From: Agapetus fuscipes
Taxonomy: Eukaryota > Arthropoda > Insecta > Trichoptera > Glossosomatidae
Direction of reading: 5' to 3'
DNA: 64,000 bases
NCBI GenBank assembly: GCA_951799405.1
Contig: OX637343.1
Coordinates: forward strand, 1,736,001 to 1,800,000
Shown: positions 40,790-51,397 of the stretch, one piece after another
Layout: every line of letters starts with the position of its first letter
Position numbering within the stretch: position 1 is the first letter of the stretch
Notes under the pieces: generated by a model
Seen by the model: the letters and a program-made list of their open reading frames with translations, nothing else
The model's database searches: none
What the model was told of the DNA's origin: nothing
Made by a program: the position numbers and the translations under genes

Positions 40790-41190
40790 AGTACACACAT
40801 CTGCTCGGCGTCCAAAGCAGCCGCATTGTACTCCAAAAGCTGGTTTCCGGACTCTTGTAAGATCTGCGAAAATTTAACCCAGTCTGCTTTTGCCGTGGCA
40901 TATATCCTTGTTCGGTTCTTGACAGCAGTCTTCGCTCCGGCAGGAATTACGTCGAAAAATATGTAGTTGTGATCGGAGAAGCTGGAGGTTTCCACCCGCC
41001 AATTCTCCACGCAATCCCCAATGCCGCCACTGCACATGGTCACGTCGATCCACGATACCAGTCTCCGGTTGCCCCTAATTGTATCGAAGGTGGGTGTAGG
41101 GCCTACGCTCAGGACCCCCCAGCCGAGTTCAGTGCAGAGGTTCAGAAGCGCAGCTCCTCTCGTGTCAGTTCTGGGGCTGCCCCACCATGT
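40790..41190 (-). pseudogene. R1-like LINE endonuclease fragment
   Basis: From 41190: TDTRGAALLNLCTELGWGVL, then TFDTIRGNRRLVSWIDVTMC and ETSSFSDHNYIFFDV with the SDH catalytic block, then KADWVKFSQIL. The chain ends in an AATA-repeat tract near 40745. It lies just downstream of exon 5 of the SANT-like gene. Confidence 0.7.
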
Positions 41191-41212
41191 ATGGATTGGA
41201 TATAAGACCTAC

Positions 41213-43025
41213 CCAGTGAAATTGGACATTCTATGTCAATGGACTCCATCTCAATGTTTGCTTTTGGTCCTTCAGGTACATCTATAAAATCAAATATTTC
41301 ATAACATTAATCTTATACTTCAGAATAACACTGAAAGAAATTATAAATAATTATAAAAAATTATAAAAAACACAGAGTTTTATTTTCACAAAGAGGATAC
41401 TCTTGATAATGACGTGAATAAGTCGAAAGTACTTGAGGTTGAAATAAATACTCAATTTGTGAAAATAAAACTCTGTGTTTTTTATAATTTTTTATAATTA
41501 TTTATAAAAATGAATTTTCACTGTGTGAATACACAAACTTTAAAAAGTCTGAAAGAAATTGTTATGTAACACTGAAAGAAATTATTAAATAAATGACGTC
41601 CTTACGCAGTGGATTTAAAATCATCTTGATGCTGGGGTGATCACTGGTCTGCACTTCTTCTGTATCTACTATCTGCCCTGGAAGTAAAAATTAATGTAGT
41701 AAATAAGTAGGTATGCCATTGGCATGCAAACTTCTGAAATGTTAACAACGGGGACAATTCAATGAAATGTTCAGAACAATATGTATATGAAACTAATTTT
41801 CATTGGCTACGACTTATTTTAGAAAGTCTGTTTTGGTTTTAATCTTGCTGTCTTTTTATTTTTTTAATCTTCACTGCGAAAGCTGATCCGATATTAATTT
41901 TTCGTGATAGATTCCTTCGCTGATCTCCAAGGTAAGAAGACGGCATACTCAACAATCTTGATCAGATCGGCAAGACAAGACGATATGATGACAATAATAT
42001 GATCTTTTTATTATAACATCACTCATCTATATAGTTCTTACTTTTCATAGAGTACAAAAATAAATGACAAAAGTAATTATTCTAAATAATCATTCACAGT
42101 TCACCAGGACGTAAATCAGCCAGAACACCAGGATTTTGTCTGAAAAGCGGGAATGTCCCGGTCAAACCAAGACGTCTGGCAAGCCTACTTATAGTAATCC
42201 TTCATGCCACCTCTGTTACAGTGTAAGGTTCAGAGATGATGTTCATTACAGTATATTTTCTTTAAGTAGATACATTTGGCATGCATATGTAGGTGCGAAC
42301 CTGCATGTGGGTACTTGTATTTGTGCATGTGGTATGGACAGTAATATATATTTGCATCTTACATTACATTAGAATTGTAAACAAACAAACCTGCTAACGG
42401 AGTATCATCGTCATATATTGCTGGACAACCCTCAATTGAGGTCGACAGCAACTGCCTCATGAACTCTGTTTGCTGTGATAAGGTGTGTGGTTGGCGGGAC
42501 CCGCCTCCAGTCTTTCGGATGTCCGCTTTTTCATCCGCTACTTCCTATATACATAAAAAAAAAACATTTTTTTGATGATTTCTTACATGATTTCATTTAC
42601 TTGATAATTGAATTCAATGAACATGACTTAACAATAATGACATAATCACCTTTTTGGCCAATTTCATCATGCTCCCGTAGTTATTTTTCAGTTGCACCGT
42701 CGTGCGGTGCAGCATTGGCAATTCTACCCCATGCCTCTTCCTTTAATCTGACGCTGGAGTGGTCAGTCTTCTTATTGTAGATAATGCTTTCTCCTACAAT
42801 GAGAGAATTCAGCCTTTTTAAGTCGTCGTGGGAGAACTTGGGGGTGCGTCCTCTAAAACACGGGTAAAATAGTCGTATATTAATTGATAGAATTTTTTGA
42901 GGTTATATCTTAATAACGCAATATATACATGCAAAGACACAAATTTTAGACATTTACTAGTAATATTTTACTTATACATTGAGTATTTATCACTGTACTC
43001 ACTTGTTTGACTTGCCGTCTTCCAT
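41213..43025 (-). CDS. Spliced Myb/SANT-like DNA-binding gene (5 exons, partial)
   Basis: Exons: 43025-43003, 42852-42650, 42544-42391, 41677-41606, 41281-41213. All introns are GT-AG and the phases agree. It starts MEDGKSNKGRTPKFSHDDLK, continues RLNSLIVGESIIYNKKTDHS and LKEEAWGRIANA, then, after a frame change inside exon 2, RTTVQLKNNYGSMMKLAKKE and ADIRKTGGGSRQPHTLSQQT. The W..I......R....LK..Y..MK.LAKK..A......TGGG pattern is that of zeste/MSANTD-type SANT domains, found in host genes and in Harbinger accessory proteins. The shift in exon 2 near 42700 means a pseudogene or an assembly error. No terminal exon was found; R1 fragments follow. Confidence 0.65.
41345..41566 (+). mobile_element. 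Mini Penelope-like insertion in intron 4
   Basis: 222 bp flanked by a 19-bp direct repeat (taacactgaaagaaattat at 41326-41344 and 41567-41585). It holds inverted arms (about 41345-41394 and 41456-41508), a degenerate hammerhead-like segment between them (41395-41435: CTTGATAA, GAC/GTC, GAAA) and a PLE start at 41510 (MNFHCVNTQTLKSLKEIVM, then a stop). Confidence 0.6.
41678..42390. other. Intron 3 of the SANT-like gene
   Basis: Lies between two splice-compatible exons. Contains AT-rich DNA with CA/GT-rich patches; I see no coding or repeat signal that I can name. Confidence 0.4.
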
Positions 43026-43196
43026 TTTTATCAATATTTGTAAATACGCAGCGTAGAAATTCTGAACAGGTCGAAGCGTGTGTCACTTGTGTATTATTTA
43101 TTTTCTTCTGCGCAGTGTTGCCAATGTGCTGCACAGGCATCGTTAAATCAAACTTTTATGGCTACTCAATAGTAATATTTTTCGTGTTGTGTACCT

Positions 43197-43997
43197 ACCA
43201 TAGAAAACAATATATATCTGTGCCTCCTGTGAAAAGTGATACAACTCAAAAATCATCATTTTACAGGAGAGCAAAAACAAGATTTAAAAAATTCTAATTC
43301 ATGAACTAAGTGGGCTAGGTTACACATAAGTACCTTATTTTGTAGATAAAAACATTCACTTTCACTGTGCATTCTAATTTTTATGGTTACTATTATAGTT
43401 TACAAATAATTTATTAAACTCTGTCAGTTGTACCTTTTTTTTGCCTGTACTTGTATCATTTATTACGTGATAAATGATACAAGTCGAGTTATATTATATT
43501 GCACCTATAAGTTGTCTTTGAGTAAAGTGATACACAAAAAGCTTAATATTTTTTAAATTTAAAAACTCATAAGATAATGGTCCAGGCAGAATGTTGCTCA
43601 AACTAATTATAAAAATACTACCCCAAAGACACAATTGTTGTACTTAAAATAGTAGTATTTTCATAATTTACCTGAATCGTATAACTTGGCTAAAATTCCA
43701 GTCAAAAATTGGTGTAAAGTGATATAAGTCGAGATGTATCAATATTCACGATAGATTTGTAAAAAACAATGTGTGGATCAATTACTAAAAGGGATACAAC
43801 TTGACTTATATCACTTTTCACGTTTTTTTGCCTAAATCCTGCCAGTTATATTTCCTAAACTATAGCAGATAGAAGAATGTGAGTAAGACCAAAAAATCGC
43901 TAATTTTTTTCTGATTATTTCTATGTAAAAATCTCAAAAAGGGTATAACTCGAGTTGTATCACTTTTCACAGGAGGCACAATTATATGGTCTATGGT
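43197..43997. mobile_element. Non-autonomous DNA element with long TIR and reiterated AAGTGATACAA motif
   Basis: Perfect 29-bp terminal repeats (43219-43247 and 43952-43980, TGTGCCTCCTGTGAAAAGTG...) with a further ACCATAGA outside on both sides. Inside are at least five more copies of AAGTGATAYAAGTCGAG-like sequence in both orientations (near 43450, 43475, 43526, 43714, 43790). No coding capacity and no clear target duplication. Lies 170 bp upstream of the SANT gene start. Confidence 0.65.
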
Positions 43998-44419
43998 TTT
44001 AAGCAGTCGGTTAATTTTTAGCTGGGGCTAAATTTTTCATAAAACAACCCATTTTTTAGCCGGCGCTAAAATCAGAGCGCTTAAACAAACAGCCGGCTTA
44101 AAATTAGCTGTCGCTAACTGTAAACCAGCTGTCAACTACCCACAACCGGGCCTTATAGTAAAGAACATTTCATGGTGAACAACTTGTTGCTTCAAAATTT
44201 TTATGTATCTCAAACGGTTTAGATGTTGTAGGATTAATCGCTAACGCTTGAAACGGGCAAATTCGCTCAAATTCAAAACTTCGGAGGGCTATAATTTGAG
44301 AACCGCTGGTCCTAATTTTTCTCTAAAGTGTGTTTTGAGCTCAAAATGTAAGTTGCAATCCACATGAATTTTTTGAATAATATTAAAAATCATGATGCAA
44401 CAACTTTTTTGTAATTTGG
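43998..44419. other. Unassigned sequence
   Basis: 44010-44160 has several GCTAA/TTAGC and CAGCTG phrases in both orientations and may be half of a MITE, but no second terminus was found. Confidence 0.3.
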
Positions 44420-44691
44420 GTGAATTGAAATAAAATGACCCCCATGTAATTTAAGGAATCTTTCATAATTTCTTCCCACAATAAATGAGAATCGATATTT
44501 GGAATAATTATTTTGCGATTTTAATTTTTTCACGTCTATTCGCATATTTCAACAATTTTGCATATTTCACGTTTATCGCTTTTATTTCGCATTTATCGCA
44601 AAACGCGATAATCACGTATCTCTAGCCATCAGCAACGACATCTGTGCAGATTTTGCAGGATTCATTTTTACGTTAATTAATTGATTATATA
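44420..44691. repeat. Dispersed repeat shared with 58120-58400
   Basis: The stretch from GTAATTTAAGGAATCTTT through CGCAAAACGCGATAATCACG to TTAATTAATTGATTATATA recurs at 58135-58400 with small indels. Not coding. The pogo element starts exactly at its TA end here. Confidence 0.7.
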
Positions 44692-44930
44692 GGGGAAATG
44701 TAGGTAATGGGGGTCACTTAAGCGGGAATTGAAATGAAAACCAAACTATTAGTTAACTATTTATTGCTTAAGCATTATTATAAACTTTAGTTATTATACT
44801 ATTCATTTAGATTACTTTTAATCACTTTGGCTTTTCACTTTAGAAACTATAATCATTTAAAAAAAAAACACGTTTGACCATCATTGTCCACTTTGGTTGG
44901 CAATGGTGATCAGCATGTTGACAATGGTGG

Positions 44931-45729
44931 TCAACACAAATCGCACACATAATTGCAGGCTGAGTCCCACCCAGTGCAATCTGAATGAGCCCAAAGCCCA
45001 CAAGAAGTGCACCGGAACCACATCTCATTATCTCGCCCGAATTCGCCGCATACAAGACATTGGTTGCCAGGATCCTCTACATCATTGTCTTCGTCGTTCT
45101 GGCACAAGTCATCAGTGTTCACATCAGCTGACGCTGAAGTATCGTTCAATTCCTGCAGAATTTTCTTCTTTACTTTCTCACCCACCTTCTGCACCCTGCT
45201 TTTCTTTCCTATACCTTTTCCCTTTCGTTTCACAACTTTTGCTTTCTTTCTTTTTTCTTTTTCGATCAGGGCGTCTTTGATAGGCGTTGACGTTAAAATG
45301 GTTGCATGCTGCTTCCGTCTTCCTTGTCTTATCTTGAGGGCGAGTGTTTTTTTAGGTATTTAGATGAACTCCTGGATCGTTGGCCGGTTCTCAACGGTAG
45401 AAGGCATTATTTGAGGCATGGATGCAGTCACTCGTTCGGGAGTGGTGGGACAAAATTGCTCAGATGTGCTTGGCATAGGACTATGCCGATCCAGCTCAAC
45501 AGTAGCTTTTAGTCCTGAGATGGGGTCAACAACTTCAGCAGCAGTTAGTGCTGAAATGGAGTCAGCAGCATCTTGAACTACGACAGGTTCTGATTGAAGG
45601 ACTTCAGCTGCTACAAAATCTTCTTACGAGAACACGTTGGGATCGATGGGGAATATTCCAGTGGCCTTGAAACCTGCTTCGCCTTTGTTGACAGAAGCAA
45701 CACCCGAGAATGCCTTTTTAACCAAGGAT
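44931..45729 (-). pseudogene. Pogo transposase, C-terminal part with PHD-like finger
   Basis: Continues the frame of 46217: LVKKAFSGVASVNKGEAGFK, ATGIFPIDPNVFS, a low-complexity linker with PMPSTSEQFCPTTPERV, basic KRKGKGIGKKSR, and a final finger CLVCGEFGRDNEMWFRCTSC, WAHSDCTGW, CDLC. Two in-frame stops (near 45625 and 45360). This GFKATGIxP block and C-terminal finger are known in insect pogo/Tigger transposases. Non-functional. Confidence 0.75.
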
Positions 45730-46216
45730 CTAATCTAATCTAATCTAAGTTGCAAAGATATGTTACATTGGAGATTCACATTACATGCATTCTCACAACC
45801 AGACACGTACAAGTTCGCGCTTGCACATGCCTCATGTGAACCTACAACATAAAAACCAAATCTCAAATGGACATACACCCTGCATCTCTTGCCGTCCCTC
45901 CCTGAGATAGGGGTGACATTGGCAAAGTGAACCATTTTTACAGCATGGGTGGTCAGCCGCATACCAACCTATAAGTCAAGGAACACACACACACGACAAA
46001 TTACATTTTATACATCACTAAATAATAATATCCAAATACAAAATATCCATTTACAAATAAAAACAAATTCCAATTTAATAAACCCTAGCCGCCAACATTA
46101 CAGATCAACCGCCATTTCTCTCTGTCCTTACATACTTCTTTCATTTCCTCCAGAGTCATAATTTTCTTCATACAGGCTCTTCTTTTATTATGACTCTGGA
46201 TATTCCATTCATTCGC
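45730..46216 (-). mobile_element. 5'-truncated RTE-like LINE tail in the pogo transposase
   Basis: Flanked by a 5-bp duplication (AGGAT at 45725-45729 and 46217-46221). Minus strand encodes MTLEEMKEVCKDREKWRLIC, the DR..WR C-terminus of RTE-type ORFs, then a 3' UTR with the TTGACTTATAGGTTGG unit and a (TTAGA)n tail. Removing it joins DVAS to LVKKAF in the transposase. Confidence 0.7.
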
Positions 46217-47286
46217 AGGATGCTACATCATAAGGCGTTATCTTTTCAGCAAAATGACTCTTCATGAAAAGGTCGCATTCTCTTCTGTAACCTGCTTTGA
46301 ATGGCCCAAAAAAGGTCACATCTAATGGCTGCATGCGGTAAGAGGTGTGAGGCGGCAGGGACAGCATATGAATGTAGTTTTTCTTGCAATGGTCATGAAC
46401 GGCCAGTGAAATATGACTTGCATGATTATCAAGGACCAATAGGACCGGTTCCTCTGCAGAAGGTTTGGTATGCTGGGTAAAGTGTTTGAGCCATTCGAGG
46501 AAAAGTTCCTCGTTGATCCAACCATTGTCTGAGCATTTGTAAATAGCTCCTGTTGGACCATCCTTTTCAAGAGTCGGGGTCATTCTTTTTCTAGGGAAAA
46601 TAAACATCGGAGGGATGTATCCACCAGCAGCACTCATAGTGCATAGCAAAGTGATGTTTTTTCCTCTCTCCCAACTTGTTATAGATCCCACTCTCTTCTG
46701 TCCTTTCGCAGCCAATATTTTCCCCGGGTCTTGGACGGTAGAAATGCCCGTCTCGTCGCAATTGTAAATGTTCTTCGGTAAAAATTTGTTTTTGTCCATT
46801 AGCTCTTCTAGCAGTATGTAGAATCGCTGAACTTCCGTTTTGTTAAACGCCGTAATCCTGTTGATGCTAGTAGCTTCACGTTTTCTCACAGAAATATTAT
46901 TTCTGCGAACAAATCCCTCGAACCAAACACGACCAGCCATTCTTGAGAACTTGTTGAAGTTATGTTTCAGCTGCAGGGCTTCAGCATACTCAAATGCCAC
47001 TTTTTTATCTGGGTAGCAGTGCACCCGTAGAACACATTGGCCATTTTTTAATGGTCTCTGAAAATTCTTCTTCAACTTCGGGCGTGAAGACAGTAGTACG
47101 TCCGAGACGTGGTTCTTTATCTATTTTTTACCCGTACCTCTTCTGAAGACTCGAAAATGGGATATTCATGGTTTTTGCGGCTTTTCTCATTGAAAATCCT
47201 CCATCATCCATGAGCTCCACGGCCTTTTTCAGATTGGCTATAGACCAGTTAGCCTTACTTGTCTTTCTAGGACGAACCTTCGGCAT
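46217..47286 (-). pseudogene. Pogo transposase, HTH and DDE domain
   Basis: MPKVRPRKTSKANWS starts at 47286 with the psq-type HTH. A TAA stop (47130-47128) replaces a Lys codon of copy 1, and two slips at A6 runs follow (near 47048 and 47005). From 47075 the frame is open: FVRRNNISVRKREATSINRI, IYNCDETGIS (first Asp), LLVLDNHASH (second Asp), YRMQPLDVTFFGPFK (third Asp). The catalytic triad is therefore preserved. The C-terminus continues past the LINE tail at 45729. Confidence 0.85.
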
Positions 47287-47814
47287 CTACAAACCAAAAA
47301 TAAGATTGCTTCATCGAAGATAGAAAACGTTGACAATGCGGATCAATGTTGGCAATGAGGGTCACCCATAGAGTAATAATTACTATAGAGAGCGAGTGTG
47401 TGACGTATTCCATAGCGCTCGGTGTAAGCAGATGTTCTATAGCTACTTCATTATAGATATATGCAGCTGTAGTGATGTGCGCGCAACAAAATGTGTTATC
47501 GATACTTTAAATTCCAAAATTTTAATCTAGTATCGTAAAATAAACAAAAGTTGTAATAAAAGCCTTACATTTAGGTTTATACGAATCATTTGTATGGGGA
47601 TTAAGGTTTTACTGAAATTTGAAGTAGTAGAAAAACTTTGTTTCGTAGATTGACTACTACACGACCATTTTTGTTTTCTCTTATATTTGAGGTAAATTGG
47701 TTTTAATGCATCTAACAAAAGTCTCCTGTGTACCATATTTACATGTTTATTATTTGTGAAAGATTTTAACACATTTCAATACAATATAAACACATTATTT
47801 TTTTATTTTTTTTT

Positions 47815-48124
47815 AAGAAATCCTGTGCGGGAGACTCCCTAGATTCTAGAGACTCTAGGGGTCTATGACACTTGTTGTAGAGCCGCAGAGGTGTCCGAGC
47901 TTGGTCGTCGCTACAAAGCGCCAATACAAGCAAGACCCAGTTGCTGTAAGGCTGGATGGACCTTTGGTGACCGGTCATTGGTAAAGGTTTATGAATTTTT
48001 CAACCCAGCGAAGAGCAAATTTGAAAATATAAATGGTATATTTTTTGCGCTCCGCCGGGGTTCGAACCCGCAACCTTCCCATTCAGAGTCCGCAGTGTTA
48101 CAACTGAGCTACGGGCCAGTCTCT
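47815..48124 (-). repeat. SINE family 1, full-length copy
   Basis: tRNA-Gln-like head at 48120-48052 (GTAGCTCAGTTGTAACAC, CTCTGAA, GGTTCGAACCC) and the whole body to GGGAGTCTCCCGCACAGG at 47822. Confidence 0.7.
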
Positions 48125-48173
48125 TAGTTATTTTTACAATAAACAAAAAAAACTATGATCTACAATAATATAA

Positions 48174-48445
48174 CTTGGACCGGTCCGTAGTCCAGTGGCA
48201 TCACTTGGACTCGTAAATGGAAGGTTGTGGATTCGGATCCCGGCGGAGCCCAAAAATATACCATTTATATTTCGAATGTGCTCTTCGTTGAGTTGAAAAA
48301 TTCATAAACCTTTACCGGTCACTGAAAGGTCCATCCAACCTTACAACAACTGGGTCTCACTTGAGAATTGGCGCTTTCTACAGCGACGACCAAGCTTGCA
48401 GAGGGCTCTTGAGGTGTGATACATACAAAAACAGCGCTCACCAAA
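48174..48445 (+). repeat. SINE family 1, mutated copy
   Basis: Head GGTCCGTAGTCCAGTGG... with an altered anticodon loop (ACTCGTAAA), GGATTCGGATCCC, then the body to GCGCTCACCAAATAAATC. Opposite orientation to its neighbour. Confidence 0.65.
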
Positions 48446-49308
48446 TAAATCATTCTAATATTATTATTATTATAAAAAAACACAAATCTGTAAAAGACAT
48501 TTCAGTACAAAACAATTATAAAAAAAACATACGCGGCTTTGAATATTTGGTGCCCGGTGTGTGACTGTTTTCGGTTTGTGAAAAACTGTGACCGGTTTCA
48601 GTCATAGAGCCCAAGTAGTAAAATAAAATTCCACTTTTTGAAAATACTAAGGGGGCGAAATTCCATATAATTGTAAAATTTAGCAAAATTGTTATCATTC
48701 TCATTGAATTGTAGTAATATGAACGAAATGTGAAGCGCATATCGATAACACGAATATCGATATGCGCTTCGCACACCGCATCACCAGCTGAGCGGTGTAC
48801 GCCTGGCGGGTAGAGGCGTGGCGGTAACTCTCCCTCTTCACCCCCGCAACTAAACATTTTAAATCGTTCGACTTGGCCAAATTTTTTACTCACCGGTGGA
48901 ATGTTATGTTGCTATTCTGCTTTGTTTGCTTCCTTGTGTCATTTTTACAAGTTTTAACACAACAATTCATCATTTTTACTAACATAATTGAAATACAAGT
49001 CAACTGTCAAAAAATGGGACCGCCCCCCCCCGCGCGCCTGTCAGTTTGCGATCACGTGATCGGGTTTGGACCAATGAGACTTGTTCGCACTTCCAAGCAA
49101 AAAGTGCTTACTGTTCGCACTTGGAAAGGCTCTCTCTATGTATATTATAACTCTATGGGGTCACCTGACTCAGATTGCCTACATCGCTCAAAACGAGAAA
49201 AAACCTACCCTGACATAGGAGTAAAATTGAGGGTGATAAAGTGAGTTTGAAATCACGATCTAAAACGCTTTAGTCATTACATATCACAAGCACAAAAAGA
49301 AACACTTA

Positions 49309-49869
49309 GGGCCGATCTTATAAACATCCGTTTGTTAAATGTCAAATCTAATAAACCGAAACATGGTACAAATTTCGTTTTTCTGTATTATAACAATTCG
49401 TTCGTAAATTTTCGGTTTAATTTTACCGGCGGATCTAACCGACAGCCGACCCCCGGTTTCCAGGTAGATACCGGTCGGTTTGTTAAGGTTTGAGGTTAGG
49501 TCAGCTGTCAAAGCATTCTTTTTTTGCGGTGAGTTTAGCGTGCCATTGGGCTTCTACGCTCTATCCTGTTGAAGATAATTTCTTCCGACAGTAATAGAGA
49601 ATTCATTAAAATAGGGCTGTATCAGTCGTTTTCGTGTTTGTCATACGCAACTTTAGGTTATGTTTCTTCTCTGACAGCAAACGGATGACATGTGTTCATG
49701 AATGCACGCAAAAAATCATCAAAAATACGAGTGCATTATTGAGAACTAACGAACGGTTAAAAAAGCTTTATAGGACGACCATTGGTAAGATCAGTCCGTT
49801 AACGTCCATCCGTTAGTAAAATGAGGATTTACTTACAGATATTTAGTCCAGCGTTTATAAGAACGGCCC
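49309..49869. mobile_element. Harbinger-like MITE (copy 2)
   Basis: Same 561-bp element and flanks as 3588-4148. Confidence 0.65.
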
Positions 49870-50110
49870 TCAGTAGTTTGATCCTTACCTTTGGATTGTC
49901 TTCTCGAAAAATTAGATCAGAAGGGCGCAAAAACTTTTTACGTCTGTCTCTCTCTAGCGCGTGGCGCGTACTAAGTGAGTTGTCAACCGCGCGCGTCACC
50001 GGCATACAGCTATCGTATGACGTCACTATAACCGCCATCCTGCGTATTGTTTTTGAATTATTGGGATGATCACCATTGCCAGCTGACTCCCATTGCCTAC
50101 ATCTCCCCTA

Positions 50111-50372
50111 CATATGCCAATTTTATTTCATTTTTCATCCAGTTGATTTTGCATTTTTCAATTGCTTTTAAAGCACTTATGTTAGTACTATTGCTTTTAA
50201 GATTTATGTATTTAGGTGTGAGTTTCTTTTTAATACAACATTGATTAAAATAAATACGGAGAGAACACATTTTTACTTTAATTTTGAGTTTTTTATACCA
50301 CCAGATTTTTTTAGCCATACTGGCATCTATAATATTTTTTAGTGTTGATCTGTTAACACAGTGAAGGTCCAT
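50111..50372 (-). pseudogene. Penelope-like ORF, N-terminal part (copy 2)
   Basis: MDLHCVNRSTLKNIIDASMA, then SLRIYFNQCCIKKKLTPKYI and NSTNISALKAIEKCKINWMK in one frame of about 87 codons, ending where the pogo terminus was inserted at TA (50109). It extends the copy at 4390-4650, which has a frame change. The RT domain is not reached. Confidence 0.6.
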
Positions 50373-50438
50373 TTTTATAAATATTTAAAAATATAAATGG
50401 TAAAACATTGTTTTAATTCACTTTATTCTTTTTGTTTT

Positions 50439-50478
50439 TGCTCAAACATTTTCGCCTAATGAGGCATCTTCAAGAGCA
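50439..50478 (-). ncRNA. Hammerhead-like motif (copy of 4717-4756)
   Basis: Same substitutions as 4717-4756 (CTTGAAGA; TTTGAGC), 67 nt upstream of the PLE start at 50372. Sequence similarity to copy 1 stops at about 50490. Confidence 0.5.
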
Positions 50479-50771
50479 GAATGGTTACAAACATAGATAA
50501 GTATACTATAATACTACGTATTATAGATGTGCCACTGAACCCTGTTTCAGTGCATTATGTAGGAAAAACAAGGTATATGGAAATAGTAAAAAGAGTCATC
50601 TATACTTCGGGGCGTAAGGTTTTCGTACAAAACCCCCCCTGGGGACTTCTTCTTCTTCTTAAAAAATATATTGTTTGTTTCTGCCATACTTGTTTCACAA
50701 GAAAAACAACGTTTTATTGCATAGATATATTTTTTATTAACATTTTAAGGAGTGAATTTTAATACAAATTT

Positions 50772-51018
50772 ACAATGAAATAAAGCTTGTACATTCTAAA
50801 ATCTAAATATAAATCTAAGCTGCACAGATATGTATCATTTAAGATTCATATTAAATGTATTCCCACAAGCAGACATGTACAATTTTGCGCTAACACATGC
50901 CGCATGTGGACCTACAATATAAAAACCCAATCTCAAGTGAACATAAGCCCTGCAACTCTTGCCGACCTTCCCTGAAACAGAGGTGACATTGGCAAAGTGA
51001 ACCATTTTTTACATAATG
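50772..51018 (-). repeat. LINE-tail/SINE-like unit, 5' truncated
   Basis: Minus strand: AAAAAATGGTTCACTTTGCC, CCTCTGTTTCAGGGAAGG, to GTGCAGCTTAGATTTATATT. The TTGACTTATAGG start is missing. Confidence 0.6.
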
Positions 51019-51068
51019 GGTGATACATTATTGTTATTGATACGTGATTACATTAATAAATAATATTT

Positions 51069-51397
51069 TAGATAGCTCAGTTGGTAGAGTGCTTGCATTC
51101 CATGCAGTGAGCTGGGGTTCGAATCCCACTGAGGCAGGGTGTCAGAAATGATTATCCGTTTCGGTGTTTATTTCAAACCTCAAATCAAAATACCGGCAAG
51201 GTTTACTCAGCCTTAACCAGAAATGAGAACCAGCCGTTTCGGGAGCTGGGAAACCCCCACTTCAACTGAAAAGGTTGACGTAAGGCCGACCACCTTACCT
51301 GTAAAAATAAATAGGTTCCACTCGCCACATGCGACCCCTTCGGAGATAACGCGGCAAGAGGTTACACTATATGTGTAGTTTAGTTGCGTTTTTTTTA
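51069..51397 (+). repeat. SINE family 2, full-length copy
   Basis: Head GATAGCTCAGTTGGTAGAGT, ATTCCATG loop, GGTTCGAATCCCACTGAG; middle TCCGTTTCGGTGTTTATTTC; body AAGGTTTACTCAGCC and GCGACCCCTTCGGAGATAAC; end TTACACTATATGTGTAG and a T-rich tail. About 330 bp; defines the family. Confidence 0.75.

Larger units (their letters stand above)
47367..49157. mobile_element. 1.8-kb DNA element with 8-bp target duplication
   Basis: Flanked by GGGTCACC (47359-47366 and 49158-49165); copy 1 at about 3438-3446 shows the unoccupied site. Terminal repeats start CATAGAGTAATAATTAC and CATAGAGTTATAATATAC and continue ATAGAGAG. An 8-bp duplication with CA termini fits P- or hAT-type elements. No transposase recognised. 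Contains two SINE 1 copies and a perfect inverted repeat (GAAGCGCATATCGAT, about 48733-48773). Confidence 0.75.
44692..50108 (-). mobile_element. Complete pogo-type transposon with nested insertions
   Basis: Flanked by TA (44690-44691 and 50109-50110). Terminal repeats: GGGGAAATGTAGGTAATGGG and GGGGAGATGTAGGCAATGGG, 25 bp with four differences. Carries a transposase (47286-46217 plus 45729-44931). Nested within are an RTE-like LINE tail (45730-46216), an 8-bp-TSD element (47367-49157) that itself holds two SINEs, and a Harbinger-like MITE (49309-49869). Inserted in a Penelope ORF (50372-50111). Confidence 0.8.

Noticed and set aside
43998..44419. MITE based on TTAGC/GCTAA phrases
   Set aside because: Only one side could be defined; no matching terminus or duplication.
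47527..47772. Transposase fragment inside the 8-bp-TSD element
   Set aside because: The 81-codon frame has no recognisable motif; basic composition alone is not evidence.
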